A stretch of DNA of 64,000 bases from Candidatus Rhodobacter oscarellae (GTDB taxonomy: Bacteria; Pseudomonadota; Alphaproteobacteria; Rhodobacterales; Rhodobacteraceae). Shown one piece after another: positions 26,799 to 35,366 of the stretch (position 1 is its first letter; each line of letters opens with the position of its first letter). A program made the translations under genes and the position numbers. The DNA is taken from assembly GCF_001078595.1 (NCBI RefSeq), contig NZ_LFTY01000002.1, forward strand, positions 1,694,151 through 1,758,150. The letters run 5' to 3'. Under the pieces are notes generated by a model that was not told where the DNA came from, made no database searches, and saw nothing but the letters and a program-made list of their open reading frames with translations.

Positions 26799-27419
26799 AT
26801 GGCCGGACATTTCATCACCTTCGAGGGCATTGACGGCTCGGGCAAGTCGACGCAGGCGCGTCTTTTGGCCGACGCGTTGCGGGCCGAGGGCCGTGATGTC
26901 GTGCTTACCCGCGAGCCGGGTGGCTCCAAGGGCGCCGACGAGATCCGGCGTCTGTTGCTTGAGGGCGACCCCGACCGCTGGTCCGCCGAGACCGAGATCC
27001 TGCTCTTCACCGCCGCGCGGCGCGACCATCTGGAGCGCCTCATCGAGCCGGCCTTGGCCGCGGGCAAGATCGTCATCTGTGACCGCTTCGCCGACAGCAC
27101 CCGCATGTATCAGGGGCTCTCGCGCGGGAACCTGCGCGCCAAGGTGGACGCGCTGCACGCGCTTATGATCGGGCGCGAGCCGGACCTGACCGTGCTGATC
27201 GACATGGACCCCGCAACCGGCCTGACCCGCGCCAAAGGGCGCAACGGCCACGAAGAACGCTTTGAGGATTTCGGCGTCGAGCTGCAGGCGCAGATGCGCG
27301 CGGGCTTCCTTGCGCTTGCCGAGGAATTCGCCCCGCGGTTCCGCTTGATCGACGGCGCGCGCGATATGGAGAGCGTGGCGCGGGACGTGATGGCCTGCCT
27401 GCGCGAGGCCTTGGCATGA
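26799..27419 (+). CDS. tmk: Thymidylate kinase
   Basis: A 206-residue dTMP kinase that makes dTDP for DNA synthesis. P-loop GIDGSGKST at 10-18, DRFADST (the DRX motif that contacts dTMP) near 91, and a LID segment around RNGHEERFEDFG. Length is normal for the family. Its stop overlaps the holB start as ATGA, the usual tmk-holB arrangement of alphaproteobacteria. Confidence 0.95.
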   Translation: MAGHFITFEGIDGSGKSTQARLLADALRAEGRDVVLTREPGGSKGADEIRRLLLEGDPDRWSAETEILLFTAARRDHLERLIEPALAAGKIVICDRFADSTRMYQGLSRGNLRAKVDALHALMIGREPDLTVLIDMDPATGLTRAKGRNGHEERFEDFGVELQAQMRAGFLALAEEFAPRFRLIDGARDMESVARDVMACLREALA

Positions 27420-28537
27420 TCGACCCCGAGGATATCCCCCAGCCCGACTGCGCCCCCGGCGCGCCGCATCCGCGCGAGGCGCAGCACCTGATCGGTCAGG
27501 AGGCCGCCGAGCGCGACTTTCTTGCCGCCTATAACGGGCAGCGCCTGCACCACGCCTGGCTGATCACCGGCCCCCGCGGCGCGGGCAAGGCAACGCTGGC
27601 CTGGCGCCTGGCGCGGTTCCTGCTGGCGACACCGATTGACGATGGCGGGCTCTTTGGAGCGCCCGAGCCCCCCGAGACGCTTGATATCGCCCCGGATCAT
27701 CCGGTCAATGCCCGCGTCCTGGCCCTGTCAGAACCGCGGCAGGCCCTTCTGCGCCGCCCCTGGGACGACAAGACCGAGCGCCTGCGCGCCGAGATCACCG
27801 TGGACGAGGTGCGCAAGCTCAAGGCGTTCTTCTCGCTCTCGGCCACCGATGGCGGGCGCCGCGTTGTGATCGTGGACGCCGCCGACGAGATGAACGTGAA
27901 CGCGGCAAACGCGCTTCTGAAGTTGCTGGAGGAGCCGCCCGCTGACACCGTGCTGCTGCTGGTCTGCCACCAGCCCGCGCGGCTCTTGCCCACGATCCGC
28001 AGCCGCTGCCGGGTTCTGCGCTGCGAACCCCTGTCACCGCAAGACATCGCCACGGTCCTGACGAATTCCGACGCCCCGGAGACCGACGACCCAGAGGCGC
28101 TCGCCGCGCTTTCGGGCGGCTCACCCGGCGCGGCGCTGCGGCTTTTGAACCAGGACGGGCTGGCGCTTTATAAGAGCTTGGTCGAGGTCTTCTCGCAGCC
28201 CCGCGACCGCCAGGCGGCGCTGACGCTGTCCAACGCGATGGTTGGGCGGCAGAACGCCGAGAAACTCGCCCTGCTCTTGGAATTGCTCGACCACTTCATG
28301 GCCCGCCTGGCCTGCGCGGGCGTCACCGGGCCCCCTGCCCCAGAGGCCGCGCCCGGCGAGGCTGCCCTTTTTGCACAGCTCTGCCCAAGCCCCGCCCATG
28401 CCCGCCGCTGGGCCAGCCTACAGCAAGAGATTAGCGCCCGCGCCCGCCACGCTGTTGCGGTCAATCTTGACCCCGCCGCGCTGATCCTTGATATCGTCAT
28501 TAAGTTCCACGAGACCGCGGCAGACATGGCCGCCTAA
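27416..28537 (+). CDS. holB: DNA polymerase III, delta' subunit
   Basis: A 373-residue clamp-loader subunit of the AAA+ type. The P-loop-like GPRGAGKATLAWRLA lies near residue 51, a sensor-like block DAADEMNVNAANALLKLLEEPP near 157, and TIRSRCRVLR (the SRC motif of clamp loaders) near 198. Zinc-binding cysteines typical of gamma/tau are absent, as usual for delta'. It helps load the beta clamp. Coupled to tmk upstream; tatD starts 13 bp downstream. Confidence 0.92.
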   Translation: MIDPEDIPQPDCAPGAPHPREAQHLIGQEAAERDFLAAYNGQRLHHAWLITGPRGAGKATLAWRLARFLLATPIDDGGLFGAPEPPETLDIAPDHPVNARVLALSEPRQALLRRPWDDKTERLRAEITVDEVRKLKAFFSLSATDGGRRVVIVDAADEMNVNAANALLKLLEEPPADTVLLLVCHQPARLLPTIRSRCRVLRCEPLSPQDIATVLTNSDAPETDDPEALAALSGGSPGAALRLLNQDGLALYKSLVEVFSQPRDRQAALTLSNAMVGRQNAEKLALLLELLDHFMARLACAGVTGPPAPEAAPGEAALFAQLCPSPAHARRWASLQQEISARARHAVAVNLDPAALILDIVIKFHETAADMAA

Positions 28538-28550
28538 GCGAGCCCTGCGG

Positions 28551-29354
28551 ATGCCCGAACCCGAGATCACTGACAGCCATTGCCATTTGGACTTCGACTC
28601 CTTCGACGAGGACCGCGACGCCGTGGTGGCCCGCGCCCTAGAGGCCGGGGTGACGCGGATGGTGACGATCTGCACCAAGCTGCGGCTGGAGCCGCAGGTC
28701 CGCGCCCTGGCCGAGCAATACGCGCCGGTCTTCTACGCCGCGGGCACCCACCCGATGAGCGCCGCCGAGGAGCCCCTGGCCACGCTGGACGACCTGACCG
28801 CCCTGGCCGCGCATCCGAAATTCGTGGGCATCGGCGAGACCGGGCTGGACTATCACTACACCGCCGACAGCAAGGCCATCCAGCAAGAGAGCCTACGCAT
28901 CCATATCGAGGCCGCACGCCAGACCGGGCTGCCGCTGATCATCCACTCCCGCGATGCGGATGAGGACATGACCCGCATCCTGACCGAGGAGCACCGCGCC
29001 GGCGCCTATGGTTGCGTGATGCATTGCTTCTCTTCCGGCCGCGCCCTGGCCGAGGCGATGCTGGGCTTGGGCTTTTATCTCTCGATGCCAGGAATCGCCG
29101 CCTTCCCGAAATCCACCGAGCTGCGCAGCATCTTCGCCGACGCGCCGGTGGACCGCATCCTGGTGGAGACCGACTCGCCCTATCTGGCGCCACCGCCCTA
29201 TCGCGGCAAGCGCAACGAGCCGTCCTACACCGTGCACACCGCCAAGGTCGGCGCCGAGCTCTTCGGGATGGAGTATCCCGCGTTTGCCGCCCAGACCCAG
29301 GCCAATTTCGACGCGCTCTTTACCAAGGCCGCCGCGCATAGGCAGGCCGCCTGA
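28551..29354 (+). CDS. TatD-family metal-dependent deoxyribonuclease
   Basis: A 267-residue TIM-barrel hydrolase. Metal ligands are visible in order: H10 and H12 in DSHCHLD, Glu in GIGETGLDY, His in IIHSRDA, His in MHCFSS, and Asp in ETDSPYLAP. I chose the ATG at 28551 since the family's N-terminal strand begins immediately after it. TatD proteins are 3'-5' exonucleases linked to DNA repair. Its stop overlaps the next start. Confidence 0.92.
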   Translation: MPEPEITDSHCHLDFDSFDEDRDAVVARALEAGVTRMVTICTKLRLEPQVRALAEQYAPVFYAAGTHPMSAAEEPLATLDDLTALAAHPKFVGIGETGLDYHYTADSKAIQQESLRIHIEAARQTGLPLIIHSRDADEDMTRILTEEHRAGAYGCVMHCFSSGRALAEAMLGLGFYLSMPGIAAFPKSTELRSIFADAPVDRILVETDSPYLAPPPYRGKRNEPSYTVHTAKVGAELFGMEYPAFAAQTQANFDALFTKAAAHRQAA

Positions 29355-30151
29355 TGGCGGAGCTGCGCTTTACCATCCTGGGCTGCGGCTCCTCTGGGGG
29401 CGTGCCGCGTCTGGGCGGGCATTGGGGCGACTGCGATCCCAGCAACCCCAAGAACACGCGGCGGCGCTGCTCGATGCTGGTGGAGCGCGAGACTGAGGAC
29501 GGCGTGACCGCGGTGCTGATCGACACCTCTCCGGACCTGCGCGCGCAGCTGCTGGATGCAGAGGTCGGGCGGCTCGACGGGGTGGTCTATACGCATTCCC
29601 ACGCCGACCACGTGCATGGGATCGACGACCTGCGCATGATCGTCTTCAACATGCGCCAGAGGGTGCGGGTCTGGGCCGATGGGCCAACGCAGGACGCGCT
29701 GCTCAGCCGGTTCGGCTATGCGTTTGTGCAGCCCGAGGGCTCGCCCTACCCGCCCATTCTCGATCTGAAGACCATCGACGGGGACGTGACCATCGACGGG
29801 CCCGGCGGGCCCATCACCTTGACGCCCTTCGAGGTCGGGCACGGCGCCATCGACAGCCTAGGGTTCCGGGTCGGCGATCTGGCCTATCTGCCGGATGCGG
29901 CCGAGATGTACGCCCCCGCCTGGGACGCCCTGAGGGACCTGGATTGCTGGGTGGTGGACGCGCTGCGCCGCACCCCGCACCCGACGCATTCGCATCTGGA
30001 GAACACCCTGGCCTGGATCGAGCGCGCGGCCCCGCGCCGCGCCGTGCTGACGAATATGCATATCGATCTGGACTACGCGACCCTGGCCGCCGAGACACCC
30101 GAGCACATCACCCCCGCCTATGACGGCATGGTGATCCGCTACACGGTCTAG
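29354..30151 (+). CDS. MBL-fold metallo-hydrolase, PhnP-like
   Basis: A 265-residue metallo-beta-lactamase-fold hydrolase. The N terminus FTILGCGSSGGVPRLGG is the pattern of PhnP and related cyclic phosphodiesterases; metal residues are in THSHADHVHG near 78 and later in GHGAID and HPTHSH. PhnP itself works in phosphonate breakdown, but no phosphonate genes are nearby. The constant tatD-MBL pairing suggests a nucleic-acid or cyclic phosphate substrate. Start overlaps the tatD stop by one base. Confidence 0.85.
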   Translation: MAELRFTILGCGSSGGVPRLGGHWGDCDPSNPKNTRRRCSMLVERETEDGVTAVLIDTSPDLRAQLLDAEVGRLDGVVYTHSHADHVHGIDDLRMIVFNMRQRVRVWADGPTQDALLSRFGYAFVQPEGSPYPPILDLKTIDGDVTIDGPGGPITLTPFEVGHGAIDSLGFRVGDLAYLPDAAEMYAPAWDALRDLDCWVVDALRRTPHPTHSHLENTLAWIERAAPRRAVLTNMHIDLDYATLAAETPEHITPAYDGMVIRYTV

Positions 30152-30158
30152 GGCGCCC

Positions 30159-31088
30159 ATGGCCGCACTCCTGAGCGTCATCCTTCCCGTCTTCCTGGTG
30201 GTGGGCTTTGGCTACGTTTCGGTCTGGCGCAGCTGGCTGAGCGACGAGCACATCAGCGGCCTGATGAAGTTCGCGCAAAACTTCGCCATTCCCTGCCTTC
30301 TGTTTGTGGCCATCGCGCGGCTTGACCTTGGGCAGACCTTCAGCACGGGGCTTATCTTTAGCTTCTACGCAGGTTCCACCACGGGGTTCTTGGCGGGCCT
30401 TCTGGGCGCGCGCTTCCTCTTTGGGCGCCCATGGGAGGATTGCGTAGCCATTGGGTTCGCGACGCTTTTCTCGAATTCAGTGCTGATGGGCCTGGCGATC
30501 ACAGAGCGCGCCTATGGGGCGGACGCGCTGGGGCCGAACTATGCCATCGTGGCGATCCACGCGCCCTATTGCTACATCCTGGGCTTCGTGGTGATGGAGC
30601 TGGTGCGCGCGCGCGGCGCGGGCGCGCGGCAGGCGGCGCGGGCCATTGGCGGCGCCATCATAAAGAACGCCCTGATGATCGGCATCGCGCTGGGTTTCCT
30701 GGTCAACATCACGGGGATCCCCCTGCCCGACTTCGCCTGGGACGGCGTGGAGCTCATGGCCCGCGCGGGCCTGCCGGCGGCGCTTTTTGGGCTGGGGGGC
30801 GTCCTGTTCCGCTACCGCCCCGAAGGCGACATGGCGACCATCGCCTATGTCTGCGCGGTGTCGCTCTTGATGCACCCATTGATCGTCTGGGTGCTGGGCC
30901 GGACGGTGGAGCTGTCGACCGGCGAGTTCCGCTCGGCCGTTTTGACCGCGGCAATGGCGCCGGGGGTGAACGCATACATCTTCGCGAACATGTATGGGGT
31001 TGCGCGCAGGGTGGTCGCGTCCAGCGTGTTGATCGGCACGGGGCTTACGGTGATCTCGGCCTCCATTTGGTTGTCTTTTTTGCCTTGA
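30159..31088 (+). CDS. AEC-family transporter (auxin efflux carrier-like)
   Basis: A 309-residue inner-membrane protein with about ten hydrophobic helices in two halves, as in the AEC family. Recognisable blocks: MKFAQNFAIPCLLF near 45 and the second-half counterpart ending APGVNAYIFANMYG near 270. Family members export malate, malonate or related acids; the substrate here is unknown. It begins 7 bp after the MBL gene and is probably the last gene of the tmk operon. Confidence 0.85.
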   Translation: MAALLSVILPVFLVVGFGYVSVWRSWLSDEHISGLMKFAQNFAIPCLLFVAIARLDLGQTFSTGLIFSFYAGSTTGFLAGLLGARFLFGRPWEDCVAIGFATLFSNSVLMGLAITERAYGADALGPNYAIVAIHAPYCYILGFVVMELVRARGAGARQAARAIGGAIIKNALMIGIALGFLVNITGIPLPDFAWDGVELMARAGLPAALFGLGGVLFRYRPEGDMATIAYVCAVSLLMHPLIVWVLGRTVELSTGEFRSAVLTAAMAPGVNAYIFANMYGVARRVVASSVLIGTGLTVISASIWLSFLP

Positions 31089-31591
31089 GTGACCGTCGGT
31101 ATGACGGTGGCGCTTGGCCTAGAGGGAGCGTTGCCAACAGGCGCACTGCTTAGACAACGCTTCCCGATACCAGACGCTACGGAATCCAAACAGCGCAACC
31201 GCCCGAGCTTGCCTCGGGCAGCGGCCGACCTCCCCCAGGAGGCCGCTTTTGCAACGTCACAACCCATTGGAACGCTGGCCTTCTCGAAGATCGCTCGCAA
31301 GACAGAACTGTAGCGCAAGCGACCTCCAGGTCGGCCGCTACCCGGGTCGCGTTTGGTTCAAGGTGGAGGCCCGGGGTCAAGCCCGGGGCGGCGGATTTCT
31401 AATGACGGCCCCAGGCCACCAACGGACCATCACAAAACGCCGTCATGGCCCTGCGCGTTGGAATAGGGACCGCTTAAGATCAAGTTTTCTCGGTCGATCC
31501 ACCCAAGATCGCGCGCCCGCATCCCCTAGTTTCCTTGAAAGCTGCCGCCCTCGGCCCCATAAGACCCCTGTAGAAAAGGATGACAAGCGCT
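31089..31591. other. Intergenic region holding the second copy of the dispersed repeat
   Basis: About 500 bp. The repeat occupies 31157-31397. The remaining 190 bp before the next gene contains no supported gene and should carry its promoter. Confidence 0.7.
31157..31397 (-). repeat. Dispersed intergenic repeat, copy 2 (inverted relative to copy 1)
   Basis: Reverse-complement relative of 26360-26600. The conserved block near 31194-31250 matches copy 1 without a mismatch, the outer parts with several, and the centre (about 31250-31310) is largely unrelated. The two copies flank the tmk-holB-tatD-MBL-AEC operon in inverted orientation. Confidence 0.85.
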
Positions 31592-32896
31592 ATGGACGAC
31601 CCCTCGCCAATTCTTGATGCAGCTTTCTGGATCAGTGCCGCGGCCATCGCCGGGCTGCTGGTGCTCTCGGCGTTCTTTTCGGGGTCCGAGACCGCGCTGA
31701 CCGCCGCAAGCCGGGGCAAGCTGCGCAGCCAGGCAGACCGTGGGAATCGTGGCGCCGCGCGGGCCTTGCAGATCACGGAGGACAACGAGCGGCTGATCGG
31801 GTCGGTCCTTTTGGGCAACAACCTTGTGAACATCTTGGCGGCGTCGCTCGCCACGGCGCTGTTCACCCGGCTCTTTGGCGAAAGCGGCGTGGCGCTGGCG
31901 ACGCTGGTCATGACGCTCTTGGTGCTGGTCTTTGCCGAGGTGCTGCCCAAGACCTATGCGATTACGAATTCCGAGCGCGCCGCGGCGCTGGTCTCGCCGG
32001 TCATCCGCTGGGTTATTGTGGTCTTTGCCCCCGTCGTGGCAGCGGTGCGGGCGCTGGTGCGCGGCATCCTGGCGCTCTTTGGCGTCGAGGTCGACCCGGC
32101 CAATCAGCTCTCCGCCGTGCGCGAGGAGATCGCGGGCGCCATCGCGCTTGGCCATTCCGAGGGCGCCGTGGAGAAAGAGGACCGCGACCGCATTCTGGGC
32201 GCGCTGGACCTGGGCGACCGCACCGTGGACGAGATCATGCGCCACCGCAGCGACATCGAGATGATCGACGCGGGCCTAACCCCCGAGGAGGTGCTGGAGC
32301 GATGCCTTGGCTCGTCGCACACGCGCCTGCCCGTCTACAAGAACGACCCCGAGAACATTGTGGGCGTCATCCACGCCAAGGATCTGCTGCGCTCGATGTT
32401 CGCCCATGGGCGCGACGCCACCGGGGACGACCCGTTCCAGGATTTCGACATCCAGGCGGTCTCCAGGACGCCCTATTTCGTGCCCGAGACGACCTCGCTT
32501 GACGACCAGATGCGGGAATTCTTGCGCCTGCATACGCATTTCGCCTTGGTTGTGGACGAATACGGCGCGTTGCAGGGGCTCATTACGCTCGAGGACATCC
32601 TTGAGGAGATCGTCGGCGAGATCACTGACGAGTTTGACCTGGGCGACGACCCCGAGCTGCTGCGCTCGGATGACGGGCATTTCCTGATCGACGGCGCGAT
32701 GACGATCCGCGACCTGAACCGCGCGGCCGATTGGTCGCTGCCGGACGAAGAGGCCAACACCGTGGCCGGGCTGGTGATCCACGAGGCGCAGATGATCCCA
32801 ACCAAGGGCCAGGTCTTTTCCTTCCACGGCTTCCGTTTCGAGGTGGCCGAGCGCGAGGCCAACCGCATCACCCGGCTCAAGATCAGGCCGCTTTAG
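31592..32896 (+). CDS. CNNM/CorC-type membrane protein with CBS domains (hemolysin family)
   Basis: A 434-residue protein. A DUF21 membrane domain (about 10-190, four helices, SAFFSGSETALTAAS motif) is followed by two CBS domains (about 210-335; DEYGALQGLITLEDILEEIVG is typical of the second) and a CorC_HlyC domain at the C terminus. Proteins of this kind are implicated in magnesium or cobalt export. The ATG at 31592 is chosen because AAAGGA lies 11 bp before it; an in-frame ATG at 31580 directly abuts that site and would add four residues. Confidence 0.85.
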   Translation: MDDPSPILDAAFWISAAAIAGLLVLSAFFSGSETALTAASRGKLRSQADRGNRGAARALQITEDNERLIGSVLLGNNLVNILAASLATALFTRLFGESGVALATLVMTLLVLVFAEVLPKTYAITNSERAAALVSPVIRWVIVVFAPVVAAVRALVRGILALFGVEVDPANQLSAVREEIAGAIALGHSEGAVEKEDRDRILGALDLGDRTVDEIMRHRSDIEMIDAGLTPEEVLERCLGSSHTRLPVYKNDPENIVGVIHAKDLLRSMFAHGRDATGDDPFQDFDIQAVSRTPYFVPETTSLDDQMREFLRLHTHFALVVDEYGALQGLITLEDILEEIVGEITDEFDLGDDPELLRSDDGHFLIDGAMTIRDLNRAADWSLPDEEANTVAGLVIHEAQMIPTKGQVFSFHGFRFEVAEREANRITRLKIRPL

Positions 32897-33231
32897 GTAC
32901 ATCTGCCCTGTGCCGCGCCTGGTGCGGTGTACCGAATGGGCCCCCTGCTTGGACCGGCCATACATCGAACCCGTCGTTACCGGGGGAAACAGTGCGCCGG
33001 TCCGCAAGCGCGGCTTTGGTAAGGACCTGCTGCTGCGCGTCACCGAGGACCGGGCGAACTTCCTGGGCCACTATATCCGCGTGACCGTGCCAAAGGTCTA
33101 CCGATACTGAGCGCGCCGGGTCCGGCCCACCCAGGTCCATTGTCGTCCGATTCGGATGAAGGTATGCTTAACCAAAATGGACCTGGGCCCGCGCCCATTT
33201 GAAGCGGCCCCGCGATGCAAGCGAGCGCCAT
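32897..33231. other. Intergenic region with an inverted repeat
   Basis: About 335 bp. A 66-codon frame (32910-33110) has the look of coding sequence in its second half (basic and hydrophobic residues mixed) but no family match I can name; it could be a gene remnant. A 12-bp inverted repeat lies at 33130-33187. Confidence 0.5.
33130..33187. repeat. 12-bp perfect inverted repeat
   Basis: CCCAGGTCCATT (33130-33141) is exactly complementary to AATGGACCTGGG (33176-33187) with a 34-base loop. It lies 45 bp before the hydrolase start. It could end the upstream transcript, act as an operator, or mark the ends of a small lost insertion. Confidence 0.7.
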
Positions 33232-34014
33232 ATGCATGTCGAGATCGCAGATACCGGCAGCGGCCTACCGATCCTTTTCGTGCCAGGCTCGTTCAGCACG
33301 CCCGCCGCGTGGCGGCCCATCCAAGCGCAGCTGCCGCAGGGGTTCCGCCGTGTCTCAATCGCGCTTTGCGGCTATGGGCGCACAGAGGACACCCGCAGCC
33401 TGCACGATTGCGGCTTTGAGCATCACGTCTTGGCGCTCGCGACCGCTGCGCGTCAGATCGGAGAGCCGGTGCACCTGGTCGGCCATTCCATGGGGGGCAC
33501 GGTGGCGCTCTTGGCGCTGCTCCAGGGCGCGGTTGAGGCGCTGACCCTCACCACGTTTGAGGCCAATATCTTCCCAATTCTGCGCGGCACCTCTGAACAG
33601 GCGCTCTATGACGAAACCCTTGCGATGAGCACCGCCTTCGAGGCGGCCTATTTCGCCGGTGAGGTCGACGCGGCGGGGCGGATCATCGACTTCTGGGGCG
33701 GCGACGGCGCCTTTGCTGCCATGCCCGAGCCGGTCCGGGAATACTGCCGCCAAACCTGCCTGGCCAACGTGCTGGACTGGCGCGGGGTGCATTCGATCAC
33801 CGCCCGGGCGGAGGATTTCGCGCAGCTCGCTCTCCCAACGCGGCTTGTGACCGGCGCCAAGGCGCATCCCGTGATGCATGCTCTGACGGCGCGTCTGTTA
33901 GGCGCGATGCCGCATGCCGATGCCGCCCAGGTCAACGGCGCCAACCATTCCTTGATCACCACCCATCCCCAGGACTGCGCGCGGCATCTCGTGGAAACGC
34001 TTGCACGCGTTTGA
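33232..34014 (+). CDS. Alpha/beta-fold hydrolase
   Basis: A 260-residue serine hydrolase. The oxyanion block FVPGSFSTPAAW is near 16, the nucleophile elbow GHSMGG gives S86, and the catalytic His is probably in NGANHSL near 243. I chose the ATG at 33232 since the conserved strand begins just after it; the longer TTG frame is basic and without family features. The P450 gene follows 49 bp downstream on the same strand, so the two may act together. Substrate unknown. Confidence 0.8.
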   Translation: MHVEIADTGSGLPILFVPGSFSTPAAWRPIQAQLPQGFRRVSIALCGYGRTEDTRSLHDCGFEHHVLALATAARQIGEPVHLVGHSMGGTVALLALLQGAVEALTLTTFEANIFPILRGTSEQALYDETLAMSTAFEAAYFAGEVDAAGRIIDFWGGDGAFAAMPEPVREYCRQTCLANVLDWRGVHSITARAEDFAQLALPTRLVTGAKAHPVMHALTARLLGAMPHADAAQVNGANHSLITTHPQDCARHLVETLARV

Positions 34015-34063
34015 CTTTTCAGTCGTCGGTTGTACCGTCGCACGAACCACTCGAGGACTAAGC

Positions 34064-35236
34064 ATGCCGCTGGCACCATCAAACGAAGAGATCACCATCG
34101 CGGAGCTCACCCGCGACCCCTACCCGATCTACAGGCGCCTGCGCGCTGAGACCCCCGTGTTGCGCGTGAAGTCGGTTGGGCGCACGATGCTCACCAAGGC
34201 CGCGGATACCAGATATGTGAAGGAGAACCCCGAGCTCTATAGTTCCGACGACCCGAATACGCCGATGCAGCGCGCCTTCCGCGCGCACACCTTGATGCGC
34301 AAGGACGGCGAGACCCACCGGGCCGAGCGCATGGCGATGGCGCCGACCTTTGCTCCGAAGGTGATCAAAGAGCATTGGACCCCGCTCTACCAAAAGACCG
34401 CAGAGGCGTATGTTGACAGGCTGCCGCGCGGCGAGGTGGTCGACCTCTTCCCGGCGCTGGCCGCGCCCTACGCGTCCCGGGGTCTGGCCTATCTTCTGGG
34501 GCTGGACGAGGCGAGCGACGCCGACATGGCCCGCTGGAGCCAGGTTCTGATCGACGGGGCAGGCAATTTCGGCTGGCGCGAGGAGCCCTTCGCGGTCTCG
34601 GACGCGGCCAATGACGAGATGGACGCGCTCTTTGAAAGCCTCAATGACCGCCATAGGGCCGAACCGAACCCCTCTGCGCTCTCGGTCATGCTGAATGCGG
34701 AAAACCCGATCCCCAAGAGCCAGGTTTACGCCAACATCAAGATCGCCATCGGTGGCGGGATAAACGAGCCGCGCGACGCGCTCTGCACGGTGCTATACGG
34801 GCTTCTCAGTAACCCCGAACAACTGCGCCACGCGAAAGAAAGCAATGACTGGACCACGGCTTTTGAGGAGGCGGTGCGTTGGGTCGCGCCAATACAGGTC
34901 AGCTCGCGCCTGGTGACCCAAGACACCGAGATCCGCGGCTTTACGATCCCCAAGGGCGACACGGTTATGACGATCCAGGCCAGCGCGTGCCGCGACGAAG
35001 ACATCTACGGTGAGGATGGCGAGGACTATAATATGTTGCGTCCCAAGGCCCCGCATCAGGCCTTCGGCAATGGGCCGCATTTCTGCCAGGGCACCCATGT
35101 GGCGCGCCGCGCGGTGGCCGAGGTGATGCTGCCGCTGCTGTTTGACCGCTTCCCGCAGATGGAGCTGGCCGGCGATGTCGTGTGGCAGGGCTTTGGGTTT
35201 CGCGGCCCGATCACGCTGCCAGTGCGGCTGCAATAG
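34064..35236 (+). CDS. Cytochrome P450
   Basis: A 390-residue soluble bacterial P450. Heme-binding FGNGPHFCQG places the axial Cys at C341; the ExxR pair is E269/R272, and the WxxxR-like helix C region contains HRAERM. The I helix reads AIGGGINEPRDAL (about 228-240), in which the usual acid-Thr oxygen-activation pair is replaced by Glu-Pro. ATG at 34064 follows GAGGACT. It needs separate ferredoxin and reductase partners, none of which is in this window. The adjacent hydrolase may work with it. Substrate unknown. Confidence 0.9.
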   Translation: MPLAPSNEEITIAELTRDPYPIYRRLRAETPVLRVKSVGRTMLTKAADTRYVKENPELYSSDDPNTPMQRAFRAHTLMRKDGETHRAERMAMAPTFAPKVIKEHWTPLYQKTAEAYVDRLPRGEVVDLFPALAAPYASRGLAYLLGLDEASDADMARWSQVLIDGAGNFGWREEPFAVSDAANDEMDALFESLNDRHRAEPNPSALSVMLNAENPIPKSQVYANIKIAIGGGINEPRDALCTVLYGLLSNPEQLRHAKESNDWTTAFEEAVRWVAPIQVSSRLVTQDTEIRGFTIPKGDTVMTIQASACRDEDIYGEDGEDYNMLRPKAPHQAFGNGPHFCQGTHVARRAVAEVMLPLLFDRFPQMELAGDVVWQGFGFRGPITLPVRLQ

Positions 35237-35329
35237 GCGCTTTCCGCTTCACCTTGTTCCAAATACGCATCGCTGCCCGTGCAACCCGCGCCGCCCCCCC
35301 TGTGTTCCGCGTCGCCTCGCAACACGCAT

Positions 35330-35353
35330 AAAAAAGAGCGTGCGGTAGCACAC
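35330..35353 (-). terminator. Probable terminator of the HerA-like gene
   Basis: On the minus strand: six-pair stem GTGTGC/GCACGC (one G-T pair) with TACC loop, then TCTTTTTT. It lies 14 bp after the stop of the gene at 35367-36935. Confidence 0.65.
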
Positions 35354-35366
35354 ATTTTGGTAACAG

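Noticed and set aside
32910-33110. 66-codon plus-strand frame
   Set aside because: No family match, no clear ribosome-binding site; at most a gene remnant, so it is only mentioned in the intergenic entry.
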